This document shows positions 46,556-54,650 of a stretch of DNA of 64,000 nt, piece after piece. Origin of the DNA: Chryseobacterium capnotolerans (lineage in GTDB: Bacteria; Bacteroidota; Bacteroidia; Flavobacteriales; Weeksellaceae); NCBI RefSeq assembly GCF_021278965.1, contig NZ_CP065589.1, positions 2,485,001 to 2,549,000 on the forward strand. The letters are read 5' to 3'. A program made the translations under genes and the position numbers. The stretch's first letter is position 1. Each line of letters begins with the position of its first letter. The notes beneath the pieces are model-generated. The model was given only the letters and a program-made list of their open reading frames with translations, was not told the origin of the DNA and searched no databases.

Positions 46556-47422
46556 TTATTCTGAATCCGGGTTTGTTTCTTCCAGTTTTTTTCTGTAATT
46601 TTTTGGAGTAGATCCGGTTTTCACTCTGAATAGATAGGAAAAGTGAGAAAAGTTCTGAAATCCCAATTCAAAAGCAATTTCTTTAATGGATTTATCTGAA
46701 CTGTGAAGCAGATTTTTAGCTTCAAGAATAATTCTTTCTTTGATAAACTCAAGAGGTGAAATTGTATACTGTTTTCTACAGATCACTCCCAGATAATTAG
46801 GAGTAATACATAGCTCATCTGCATAAAACGCCACATTCTTTTGAGTTTTATAATATTTGTCTACCAGCATATGAAAACGGAAAGCAAGATTGTCCGGAGT
46901 GCTTAAGGCTTTATTTCCATAAGCATGTTCTACCCATAAATTGATAATAAGAGCTAAAAGCCTTACTCTTGCATTGATAAGTTCCGGAAATACAACATCA
47001 GCAGCAATTTCCTTTCTGATGGCATTAAATTCAAGACTGAATCTATGATAGGTTTCATCATCAGGCTGTATCATTTCATATTTACTGTAAGATGAAAATG
47101 TAAATTTAAGGGTTGGAGAAAAGGTTTTAAGGATTTCATCATTAATAATCAACCTCCTTCCTACTGTTTCGGGGGCCAGTTCCCATTTGTATTCCCTTTT
47201 GGGAAGATGGATGAACAATTGCTGAGCTTTTAAATTATATTGATTCAGACCGGTGGTACATTTTCCGCCTTCGCACTGATCCAATAAGATAATGGTAAAA
47301 CAGTTTTCAGGAAAAAAATTAAGAGAATCACCACTGATCTCGTCCTGAAAAACAACGTCAATTCCTTTATTAAATACCTCTTCTACTGAATTTTTATTTA
47401 TCAGCTCTTTATCTATTATCAT
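46556..47422 (-). CDS. AraC family transcriptional regulator
   Basis: 288 aa. The N-terminal cupin-like sensor domain has a Cys-containing loop (QCEGGKCTTGLNQ) and the C-terminal double HTH runs from FYADELCITPNYLGVICRKQ to IAFELGFQNFSHFSYLFRVK, ending with TGSTPKNYRKK. Divergent from the moaA promoter across 338 bp, so control of the moaA operon is possible but not shown. Confidence 0.9.
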   Translation of the reverse strand: MIIDKELINKNSVEEVFNKGIDVVFQDEISGDSLNFFPENCFTIILLDQCEGGKCTTGLNQYNLKAQQLFIHLPKREYKWELAPETVGRRLIINDEILKTFSPTLKFTFSSYSKYEMIQPDDETYHRFSLEFNAIRKEIAADVVFPELINARVRLLALIINLWVEHAYGNKALSTPDNLAFRFHMLVDKYYKTQKNVAFYADELCITPNYLGVICRKQYTISPLEFIKERIILEAKNLLHSSDKSIKEIAFELGFQNFSHFSYLFRVKTGSTPKNYRKKLEETNPDSE

Positions 47423-47725
47423 ACTAATCTTTTCAATACTAATTTATGAAAATCCCCTCATATATTATTTTCTGTAAATACAATATATTTTATTTCCTAT
47501 TATTTTTAGCAGCGTGCAAAGATACATTCTTCTTCTCCTTCCGGAAATATCAGAAACCGTGATAAGAATATCCTGTTTTCATATCATTTAAGATTAATGA
47601 GGATACAAAAAATCAAGAGAATATGACTATATCCCTCTATCCTTCTTACTTTTAAGACTTATCACCTTACTTTTTCACCCTTAATTTCAATAAGCATATT
47701 TTTAGTTTATCGTTAAAACAATAAG
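47423..47725. other. Divergent promoter region AraC / moaA
   Basis: About 300 bp of AT-rich sequence. No molybdenum-cofactor riboswitch-like structure was recognised; a -7 box for moaA lies at its right end. Confidence 0.4.
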
Positions 47726-47733
47726 TATATTTG
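47726..47733 (+). promoter_or_regulatory. Candidate -7 box of the moaA operon
   Basis: TATATTTG matches TAnnTTTG, 27 bp upstream of the moaA ATG. The -33 region (TTTA at 47701-47704) is a weak match. Confidence 0.45.
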
Positions 47734-47760
47734 TGTAAGGATCTTGTTCCTATACTTCAT

Positions 47761-48750
47761 ATGTTAACAGACAAATTTGGAAGACCTATCAACTATCTGA
47801 GGCTGGCCGTTGTGGACAGATGCAACCTTCGATGTACTTACTGTATGCCGGAAAACGGACTTCCATGGATTAAACAGAATGATCTGATGACTGATGAAGA
47901 AATGCTCCGTATATGTTCTGTATTTACAGATCTTGGAGTAGATAAAATCAGAATCACAGGCGGTGAACCTTTTGTCAGAAAGAACTGTATCAGCCTTATT
48001 GAAAAAATAGCACAGCTTCATGGGCTTACTGATATCAGTTTAACCACCAATGGACTTCTTACCGAACAATACATTCCACAACTGAAATCATTCGGAATAA
48101 AATCTGTTAACCTTAGCCTTGATACGTTGGATGAGGAACGTTTTTTCAAAATCACCCGCCGTAAAAGCTTTGATAAAGTGATGAAAACACTGGATGGTTT
48201 ACTGAACCATCAGATCAGGGTAAAAATCAACACGGTAGTAATGGAGAATCAGAACATAGAAGATATAATTCCCTTGGTTGAACTTACGAAAAATCTTCCG
48301 GTAGATGTTCGTTTTATTGAAGAGATGCCTTTCAATGGAAATAATGATTCTGAAGTTGCTCCAAAATGGAATTATCCTCAAATTTATAGCTATATCAAAG
48401 ATCATTTTCCAGCTATAGAAAAAATGGAAGATCCTAAAAGCTCTACTTCATACAATTATAAAGTACCAGGTTTTACAGGAAATATTGGCATTATTGCAGC
48501 CTATACCCGTTCTTTCTGTGGAGACTGTAACAGAATAAGAATTACTCCTTCCGGAATATTGAAAACCTGTCTGTATGAAGGTGGAGGGATTAATTTAAAA
48601 GATATGATTCGTTCAGGTACCACTGACAATGCATTAAAAAATATAATAATCAACAGCATACATCATAAACCTAAAGACGGATGGGAAGCAGAGCAACAAA
48701 GCCTTAATGCTTCATCTATTCATCAGTCAATGGCTACAATCGGAGGATAA
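47761..48750 (+). CDS. moaA: GTP 3',8-cyclase
   Basis: 329 aa from the ATG at 47761; the TTG at 47731 precedes the conserved start DKFGRPINYLRL. Radical SAM enzyme that starts molybdenum cofactor synthesis from GTP with MoaC. Cys21, Cys25 and Cys28 (CNLRCTYC) bind the SAM cluster. A second cluster site (FCGDCNRIR and TCLYEGG) lies near residues 255-280, and the essential C-terminal GG is present. The next gene, moeA, starts 2 bp later. Confidence 0.95.
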   Translation: MLTDKFGRPINYLRLAVVDRCNLRCTYCMPENGLPWIKQNDLMTDEEMLRICSVFTDLGVDKIRITGGEPFVRKNCISLIEKIAQLHGLTDISLTTNGLLTEQYIPQLKSFGIKSVNLSLDTLDEERFFKITRRKSFDKVMKTLDGLLNHQIRVKINTVVMENQNIEDIIPLVELTKNLPVDVRFIEEMPFNGNNDSEVAPKWNYPQIYSYIKDHFPAIEKMEDPKSSTSYNYKVPGFTGNIGIIAAYTRSFCGDCNRIRITPSGILKTCLYEGGGINLKDMIRSGTTDNALKNIIINSIHHKPKDGWEAEQQSLNASSIHQSMATIGG

Positions 48751-48752
48751 CT

Positions 48753-49954
48753 ATGGAAATGATAACTGTACAACAGGCAGAAGACATTATACTTTCCCAA
48801 ACAAATGATTTTGGAACCGAATATATTGCTTATGACCAGGCATTAGGAAGAGTTTTGGCAGAAGATCTTACCGCAGATCGGGACTTGCCGCCTTTTGACA
48901 GACCTACTGTTGATGGAATTGCCATCCGTTATTCCGCCTATGAAAAAGGAAATCGTTCCTTCCGTGTAAAAGCAATACAATCTGCTGGAGAAGCCTCAAT
49001 ACCTATTGATTCGGAAACTGAATGTATAGAAATTATGACCGGTGCTGCTTTGGATTGTTCAGTAGATACTGTTATCCGGTATGAAGATATTTCAATACAT
49101 AATGGAATTGCAACCCTTACTATTGATATTAAACAAGGACAGAATATCCACCTGAAGGGCAGAGATAAAAAAGAAGGAGAAATTCTGGTAAAAACCAATC
49201 AGATTATTACTCCGGCTATTATTGGAATAGCTTCTTCCATTGGAAAAACCTCTATCAACGTAAAAAAATTGCCTAAAATCATCATCATTTCTACGGGAGA
49301 TGAAATGGTAAGCCCGGAATCTATTCCTTCTCCTTATCAGTTAAGACGTTCAAATGGAATTACAATACAATCTGTTTTAAAACAATACCATATTGAAGCA
49401 GATACTCTTCACCTCAACGATAATTATGAAGAGATCAAAAAGAAATTTCCCGCTGCATTACTGAATATGATGTTCTTTTGATGAGTGGCGGTGTATCTAT
49501 GGGAAAATTTGATTATCTCCCTCAGGTTTGTGAAGAACTGGGGATTGAAAAGCTTTTTCACAAAATCAAACAAAGGCCGGGAAAACCATTTTGGTTTGGC
49601 AAAAATGATACACAGAAACTTGTTTTTGCATTTCCTGGAAATCCTGTTTCGGTATTTATGTGTCTACACAGATACTTTATTCCGTGGCTGGAAAAGTCTT
49701 TGGAAATATCAGGAAACTCGCCTCAGTTTGCAGTATTACAGAATGATATTGAGGTACCTTTTTCACTCCAGTATTTTGTTCAGGTGAAATTGGGGACAAA
49801 TGAAATGGGGCAGCTCACTGCTGAATCTGTTAATACAAATGGTTCGGGAGATTTTTCCCACCTTGCGGATACCAATGCTTTTATGGAACTTCCTTTGGAA
49901 AAGAACACCTTTAAAAAAGGAGAAGTATACCGGGTATGGAAATATAATAATTAA
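48753..49954 (+). pseudogene. moeA: Molybdopterin molybdenumtransferase, frameshifted
   Basis: Inserts molybdate into adenylylated molybdopterin. Restored length 400 aa, a normal MoeA. N-terminal half: DRDLPPFDRPTVDGIAIR, MTGAALDCS, ISTGDEM. C-terminal half: MSGGVSMGKFDYLPQV, KQRPGKPFWFG, AFPGNPVSV. The frame breaks near 49460-49470 (apparent stop 49481). One extra base, for example an A in CTGAATATG, restores YDVLLMSGGVS. All functional motifs are kept on both sides, which favours an indel error. Confidence 0.9.
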
Positions 49955-49969
49955 AATAACATATAAAAT

Positions 49970-50095
49970 GCCACGAATGCACGAATACAATTAATTAGCG
50001 TCTCAAAATCTATGTGTCTATATGGTAAAAAACAACCACATAGATACATAGATGATAATGCAAGAGATATTTAAACAAATTCGTGCATTCGTGGC
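49970..50095. repeat. Mosaic intergenic repeat C
   Basis: GCCACGAATGCACGAAT (from 49970) faces ATTCGTGCATTCGTGGC (to 50095). Nested inside, CTATGTGTCTATATGGT (50010-50026) pairs with ACCACATAGATACATAG (50035-50051). Two modules, one inside the other, between moeA and moaC. Confidence 0.8.
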
Positions 50096-50132
50096 TAATA
50101 AAAATGTATTTCTGTGGGTTAAAAAAGAAGAT

Positions 50133-50609
50133 ATGTCAGAATTTACTCATCTTAATAAAAACGGACAGCCTGCTATTGTAGATGTTGGTGGAAAACGTGT
50201 AACCAAAAGAAAAGCTGTTGCACAAGCTATAATCTCTTTGCCTGAAAATATATTGGAAGCTTTACAACAGGACGATTTCAAAACAAAAAAAGGGTCTGTA
50301 TTCCAGATTGCCATTATCGCAGGAATTATGGGAGCTAAAAAAACGAGTGAACTTATTCCTCTTTGCCATCCCATCGGACTCGATAACTGTCATTTACAGA
50401 TAGAACTGAATGAGCAAAACGATATTGTCGTTGAATGCACCGCCAGTATAGAAGCTAAAACAGGAGTGGAAATGGAAGCTCTTACCGGCGCCTCTGTTGC
50501 AGCCCTTACTATTTATGATATGTGCAAAGCATTAAGCCATGATATTATTATCAAAGAAATAAAATTAATAGAAAAATCAGGTGGAAAAAATGATTTCAAA
50601 AGAGTCTGA
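50133..50609 (+). CDS. moaC: Cyclic pyranopterin monophosphate synthase
   Basis: 158 aa from the ATG at 50133 (MSEFTHLNKNGQPAIVDVGG). A longer frame from 50052 exists, but its first 27 codons read through mosaic repeat C (IRAFVANK), so the later start is chosen. Motifs: RKAVAQAIISLP, GIMGAKKTSELIPLCHP, and EVECTASIEAKTGVEMEALTG-type core. It partners MoaA. Confidence 0.92.
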   Translation: MSEFTHLNKNGQPAIVDVGGKRVTKRKAVAQAIISLPENILEALQQDDFKTKKGSVFQIAIIAGIMGAKKTSELIPLCHPIGLDNCHLQIELNEQNDIVVECTASIEAKTGVEMEALTGASVAALTIYDMCKALSHDIIIKEIKLIEKSGGKNDFKRV

Positions 50610-51195
50610 TACCGTTCCTAAAATTAATGGTCTTGTTCTCGCTGGTGGAAAGAGTGTAAGAATGGGAAAAGCTAAAGATCTCCTTCAATGGCATGGAAAA
50701 GAACAGCGTTATTTTGCAGCAGATCTTCTAACTCCGTTTTGTGATGAGGTTTTTATCTCCTGCAGACAGGATCAACTGGAAAACTTTGATCCCAATTATA
50801 AAGCTCTTACCGACACATTTCTGAATATGGGACCTTTTGGCGGAATTCTCTCAGCACTACGTTCTCAAAGAGATAAGGCATGGTTGGTGGTAGCTTGTGA
50901 TCTTCCTTTACTGGATCCGAAATCTCTGGAATTCTTAGTACAGTCAAGAGATCCTGAAAAGGCTGCAACTACTTATGAAAGTCCTTTTGATGGCTTACCA
51001 GAACCATTAATTACGATTTGGGAGCCTAAAAGCTATCCTTTGCTGCTTCAATTTCTGGGAATTGGAAATACATGTCCACGAAAGGTTCTAATCAATAGTG
51101 ATACGTTAATTTTGAAACCTGATAATCCGAATGCTTTAATGAATGTGAATACGCCTGAGGATGCTGAAAAAGCTCACCGGATTCTAAAAAGTTAA
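50590..51195 (+). CDS. mobA: Molybdenum cofactor guanylyltransferase-like protein
   Basis: 201 aa from the ATG at 50590, overlapping the moaC end by 20 bp in another frame. Nucleotidyltransferase signature LVLAGGKSVRMGKAK, then ACDLPLLDP (metal Asp), DGLPEPLITIW and NVNTPEDAEKA. MobA makes the guanine-dinucleotide form of the cofactor, which formate dehydrogenase-type enzymes need; such an enzyme lies 3.5 kb downstream. Confidence 0.85.
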   Translation: MISKESDTVPKINGLVLAGGKSVRMGKAKDLLQWHGKEQRYFAADLLTPFCDEVFISCRQDQLENFDPNYKALTDTFLNMGPFGGILSALRSQRDKAWLVVACDLPLLDPKSLEFLVQSRDPEKAATTYESPFDGLPEPLITIWEPKSYPLLLQFLGIGNTCPRKVLINSDTLILKPDNPNALMNVNTPEDAEKAHRILKS

Positions 51196-51505
51196 TTTTG
51201 TTGGAAAACACAAGGGCGCCAATTTTTTCTTTTTAAAACGTTTTTAAGGCGCGAGGATTTTATCTGCGATACAATTGAATGCGGCATATCTTGCAGATAT
51301 TTTTTATCTCTCGCAGATTATGCGAATTATGCAGATGATTGTGAAAAACCTGCGCCATCTGCATGATCTGCGAGGGAATATTAAGCACCACGAATAAGAT
51401 TCTCAGATGTAATAAATAATTAGAATCTATAATTAAGAATGCTTATAGATTAATTAATAGAAATAAACTGAATCGTAAACATTAAAAAATTCGTGCATTC
51501 GTGGC
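51196..51505. repeat. Mosaic intergenic repeat D (composite, inverted relative to B)
   Basis: Module order: TTGTTGGAAAACACAAGGGCGC with GGATTTTATCTGCGAT and TGCGGCATATCTTGCAGAT, then CTCGCAGATTATGCGAATT with GCATGATCTGCGAG, then CACCACGAATAAG with ATTCGTGCATTCGTGGC. This is repeat B read on the other strand. It starts directly at the mobA stop. Confidence 0.8.
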
Positions 51506-51538
51506 AAAAAATAGAGGCAAAAATATAAAGAAACAATT

Positions 51539-52579
51539 ATGAATACATCATTTGAACGTTATCAGTGTCAGATGGCTTTACCGGGATTTGGTATGGCATC
51601 CCAGGAACTGTTGAAAAATGCAAAAGTTCTTATTGTGGGTATGGGTGGACTTGGCTGTCCTACGGCCCAATATCTTGCTTCTTCCGGTGTTGGAACCATT
51701 GGTATTGTGGATGATGATATTGTTTCTTTGAGTAATCTCCATCGTCAGATTTTATACAGCCCTGAGGATATAGGAGCTTACAAAGTAGATGTTGCAGCCA
51801 AAAGATTACAACAACAAAACCCTTCTGTATCCATTATTCCCTATAAAGTACGCATCACTTCTTCCAATGTGATGGAACTGATTTCAGAGTTTGACCTCAT
51901 CATTGAAGGAACAGATAATTTTGAAACCAAATGTCTATTGAATGATGCCTGTGTTTTAGCAGGAAGACCTTTGGTGTATGGGGCTATTTATCAAGATGAA
52001 GGTCAGGTAAGCATCTGGAATGTTTTACAAAAAGATGGCAGTTATTCTCCTAATTATCGTGATGTTTTTCCTAATGCAGAAGAATCTCAGGTTCCTAACT
52101 GCAGAGAAGGTGGTGTACTTCCAACTCTAGCCGGAATAGTAGGCTGTATACAAGCCAACGAAGCCATAAAATACCTTATTGGATCCGAAGAAACTCTGGC
52201 AGGAAAACTCTGGATGATGAATGTAATGAGCGGCAAAACTCAGATTATAAAGCTTAAAAAAACTTCTATCCAAATCTCTGGTCTTACTCAAACTGTTCAA
52301 CGTATCAGTTTTGAAGAATTTAAACGGAATCAGAAAAACTTTGAAATTATAGATGTACGAACAAAGGAGGAACATCAACAGTTTAATATTGGCGGAAAGA
52401 ATATTCCACTGGATGAATTGGATAAACACTTCCCTTTTCTTTCTTCGGTTTCAAACCCTATAATGATGTACTGCCAGTCCGGCAAACGAAGTATGGAAGC
52501 TGTGAGAAAAATTAAAAAAGTATTTCCTGAGAAGGAAGTGTTTTCTTTGCAAAATGGTATTGATGGAATACCCGGATAG
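51539..52579 (+). CDS. moeB: MoeB/ThiF-type adenylyltransferase with rhodanese domain
   Basis: 346 aa. An E1-like domain (residues 1-235) has the ATP loop VGMGGLGCPTAQYL and SNLHRQILY, and activates the C-terminal Gly of MoaD by adenylation. A rhodanese domain (about 250-346) has the active Cys in MYCQSGKRS and could supply sulfur. The CxxC zinc pairs of E. coli MoeB are not visible. MoaD itself is encoded on the opposite strand at 58912. Confidence 0.88.
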   Translation: MNTSFERYQCQMALPGFGMASQELLKNAKVLIVGMGGLGCPTAQYLASSGVGTIGIVDDDIVSLSNLHRQILYSPEDIGAYKVDVAAKRLQQQNPSVSIIPYKVRITSSNVMELISEFDLIIEGTDNFETKCLLNDACVLAGRPLVYGAIYQDEGQVSIWNVLQKDGSYSPNYRDVFPNAEESQVPNCREGGVLPTLAGIVGCIQANEAIKYLIGSEETLAGKLWMMNVMSGKTQIIKLKKTSIQISGLTQTVQRISFEEFKRNQKNFEIIDVRTKEEHQQFNIGGKNIPLDELDKHFPFLSSVSNPIMMYCQSGKRSMEAVRKIKKVFPEKEVFSLQNGIDGIPG

Positions 52580-52640
52580 CTTTATTTAGCCACAAAAGCT
52601 TTTAGTTTGAACACTTTTAGTTCATCTCTTTAGAAGCTGA

Positions 52641-53186
52641 TTAATCAAATAAACTGGCATCTGAATAGAAAACTTGCCCGTTACTGATTCTTGCAGGTGT
52701 TGTGTAAGGATGTTCTTCTGATTTTCCAATCTTCATAATATGTTCTACGTCCCATCCTTTTGCTTTTAGATAATCCGAGATCATTGATCTGTGACAGCTC
52801 CACCAAACGGCTTCTGAGCACATAAAAGCGGTTCTTTTTAATCTTGCTATTGTATCCAGTTTTTCAATTGCTTTGGTGAATTCTTCAGTCTGCATATAAT
52901 CAGCATAACCACGGAAAGATTCATTTTTCCAACGGCTATTGACTGAATTGGCCTGTACTTTTCTCCTTCCACCCAAGGTTTCAAAATGGATATATTCAAT
53001 AGAATTTTCAGGTAATACTTTCTCTAGATTTTCTTTACTGAACCACGGATACCTCTTTGAACTGGCAAATCTGCGTACATCAGCAAGAACTTCAATGTTG
53101 AATGATTTCAACATCTCTATAAATTCTTCCAGGGAATGAGTAGAATGTCCAATCGTATAAATAATTGGTTTTTTCAAAGATTCCAT
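52641..53186 (-). CDS. DUF488 family protein
   Basis: 181 aa. Conserved DUF488 motifs: YTIGHSTHSLEEFIEML at the start, LADVRRFASSKRYPWF, GGRR, and MCSEAVWWSCHRSMISDYL near residue 125 with two Cys. Function unknown. Downstream of the bestrophin gene by 10 bp on the same strand. Confidence 0.88.
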   Translation of the reverse strand: MESLKKPIIYTIGHSTHSLEEFIEMLKSFNIEVLADVRRFASSKRYPWFSKENLEKVLPENSIEYIHFETLGGRRKVQANSVNSRWKNESFRGYADYMQTEEFTKAIEKLDTIARLKRTAFMCSEAVWWSCHRSMISDYLKAKGWDVEHIMKIGKSEEHPYTTPARISNGQVFYSDASLFD

Positions 53187-53196
53187 AGGTCTGTAA

Positions 53197-54115
53197 TTAG
53201 TCTATGATGGTGTGTTGTTCTTTCTTAGAAACAGTAATTTCCTCTCCCGCCATTTCATGAATAGTTTCTTCAATCATCGCACTCATACTGTTTAAAGCTA
53301 AATCATTGGCTTCTGTACCAAACGGTTCTTCGATTTCATCTGCTATGGCCTCAAATGCTACAAAAGTATAGGCTACAAATACAACAATAAGCGGAGTAAA
53401 CCACCTTAGTGAATCTACTAATCCAAACGGCAAAAGAAAACAGTAAATATATACAGTACGATGCAATAAAACACGGTAACTGTAAGGAAGCGGAGTGGAC
53501 ACAATCCTTTCGCACCCACCGACAATATCAGAGAGTTTATCAAAATTTTCGTCAAAACGTGCCTGTTGAATGGTATCTATACTTCCCTCCTCTTTTGCTT
53601 TCTGAACCCATTCTGCCAATAACCTCATAATGACAGCGGGTTTATACTTTGCTGCAGAAACTATTTTTAACTGATCCTCATTCAATCTCTCTTTTAGGTC
53701 TTCATGAGCATCTGTTCCTCTCAACTGATGTTTCAATGCGAAAATAAAAGCACCTAATAATTTGATAAATTCAGGAACAGAAACACTGCTTTCTTTTCTA
53801 TTTTTCAAGGTTAAAGCCTGACGGGTTAAGGAACGCGCAGTATTTAATAAAGCGCCCCACAATTTACGTCCTTCCCAGAATCTATCATAGCTGGCGTTAT
53901 TCTTGAATCCTAAAAATAAAGCCAGTACAAATCCGAATAGCGTTAATGGTGCCGGATTAAGCGGAATTTTAAAGGAAAAAAATAACCCCGCGCAGATAAA
54001 CTACGCCCAATGATAAAATAAAAAGCAAAAAAAGACGCGGCAACAGTCCAGGCAATACTGAACCATGCCAGACAAAAAGCATTTTAAACCAATGTTCCTT
54101 CTTCCTTATAATCAT
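53197..54115 (-). pseudogene. Bestrophin-family membrane protein, frameshifted
   Basis: Restored length 305 aa. The N-terminal part starts at the ATG at 54115 (MIIRKKEHWFKMLFVWHGSV) and breaks at a T7 run (minus strand) near 53978. Removing one T rejoins GVIFSFKIPLNPAP with LFLGFKNNASYDRFWEGRK, the family signature. The C-terminal half holds the remaining helices (YCFLLPFGLVDSLRWFTPL) and cytoplasmic EIEEPFGTEANDL. Predicted anion channel or transporter. Unlike the other breaks this one is an extra base. Confidence 0.85.
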
Positions 54116-54146
54116 ACCGTTTGTTGTAAAGCCTTTATTTAAAATT

Positions 54147-54632
54147 TTATTTTTTGATCTGTCCTATTACCAGAGATTCCAATTGATAAGAGCTGCGTGC
54201 AGGTTTTTTTTCGCCTTCTGCAACGATGCGAAGCGGACCTTTTGATTCTGCCAAAGGTTTTCCATCCATTGTATCTGCTACAATAACGTTTTTATCTGCA
54301 ATAGAAGCATCCAGCTCAGCTAATGAAAACAAAACCTGATATCCGTCTTTACATTTTGCCAGCAGATATTTTGAGATATTTTCACCGTGAAGTTCCTTTC
54401 CTGAAGGAGCTCCAACTTTTGCAAGAATATCACGAATGGAAACTCCTGTGTATACATGAATTGTTCCATCTTTATCTTTAAGTGAGGCTTCTTTTCTTGG
54501 CATCTTTGATAAATCGTTCAGACGCAATTCTAAAGGAGTAGGAACTTCCCCACTCACTTTCAATTTGAATCCGGATTGACCGAAGGCCCAGCCGGAAAGC
54601 AATAACAGCGCTACAGGCAGTATTTTTTTCAT
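54147..54632 (-). CDS. Exported SUOX-fold molybdopterin-binding-like protein
   Basis: 161 aa with signal peptide (ending GWAFGQ). The sequence (LKVSGEVPTPLELRLNDLSK, VYTGVSIRDILAKVG, KDGYQVLFSLAELD, GPLRIVAEGEKKPARS) matches the short sulfite-oxidase-fold molybdopterin-binding domain. It is about half the size of YedY/SUOX enzymes, and its single internal Cys (LAKCKDGY) is not clearly at the Mo-ligand position, so activity is uncertain. It lies 18 bp after the formate dehydrogenase-like gene. Confidence 0.8.
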   Translation of the reverse strand: MKKILPVALLLLSGWAFGQSGFKLKVSGEVPTPLELRLNDLSKMPRKEASLKDKDGTIHVYTGVSIRDILAKVGAPSGKELHGENISKYLLAKCKDGYQVLFSLAELDASIADKNVIVADTMDGKPLAESKGPLRIVAEGEKKPARSSYQLESLVIGQIKK

Positions 54633-54650
54633 ACAACAATATAAGAATAA

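Noticed and set aside
47423..47760. Molybdenum cofactor riboswitch upstream of moaA
   Set aside because: No multi-stem structure or conserved core could be found in this AT-rich leader, and the likely transcription start leaves only a short leader.
50052..50132. N-terminal extension of MoaC
   Set aside because: The extra codons translate mosaic repeat C; the conserved protein starts at the ATG at 50133.
42113..51505. Short repeated words such as GCAGATT and CACGAAT resembling a degenerate CRISPR array
   Set aside because: Spacing is irregular, the units are palindromic pairs, there are no unique equal-length spacers and no cas genes.
45348..51505. Composite transposon bounded by repeats B and D
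   Set aside because: No transposase, no target-site duplication and no insertion-sequence ends were seen; kept only as an inverted-repeat observation.
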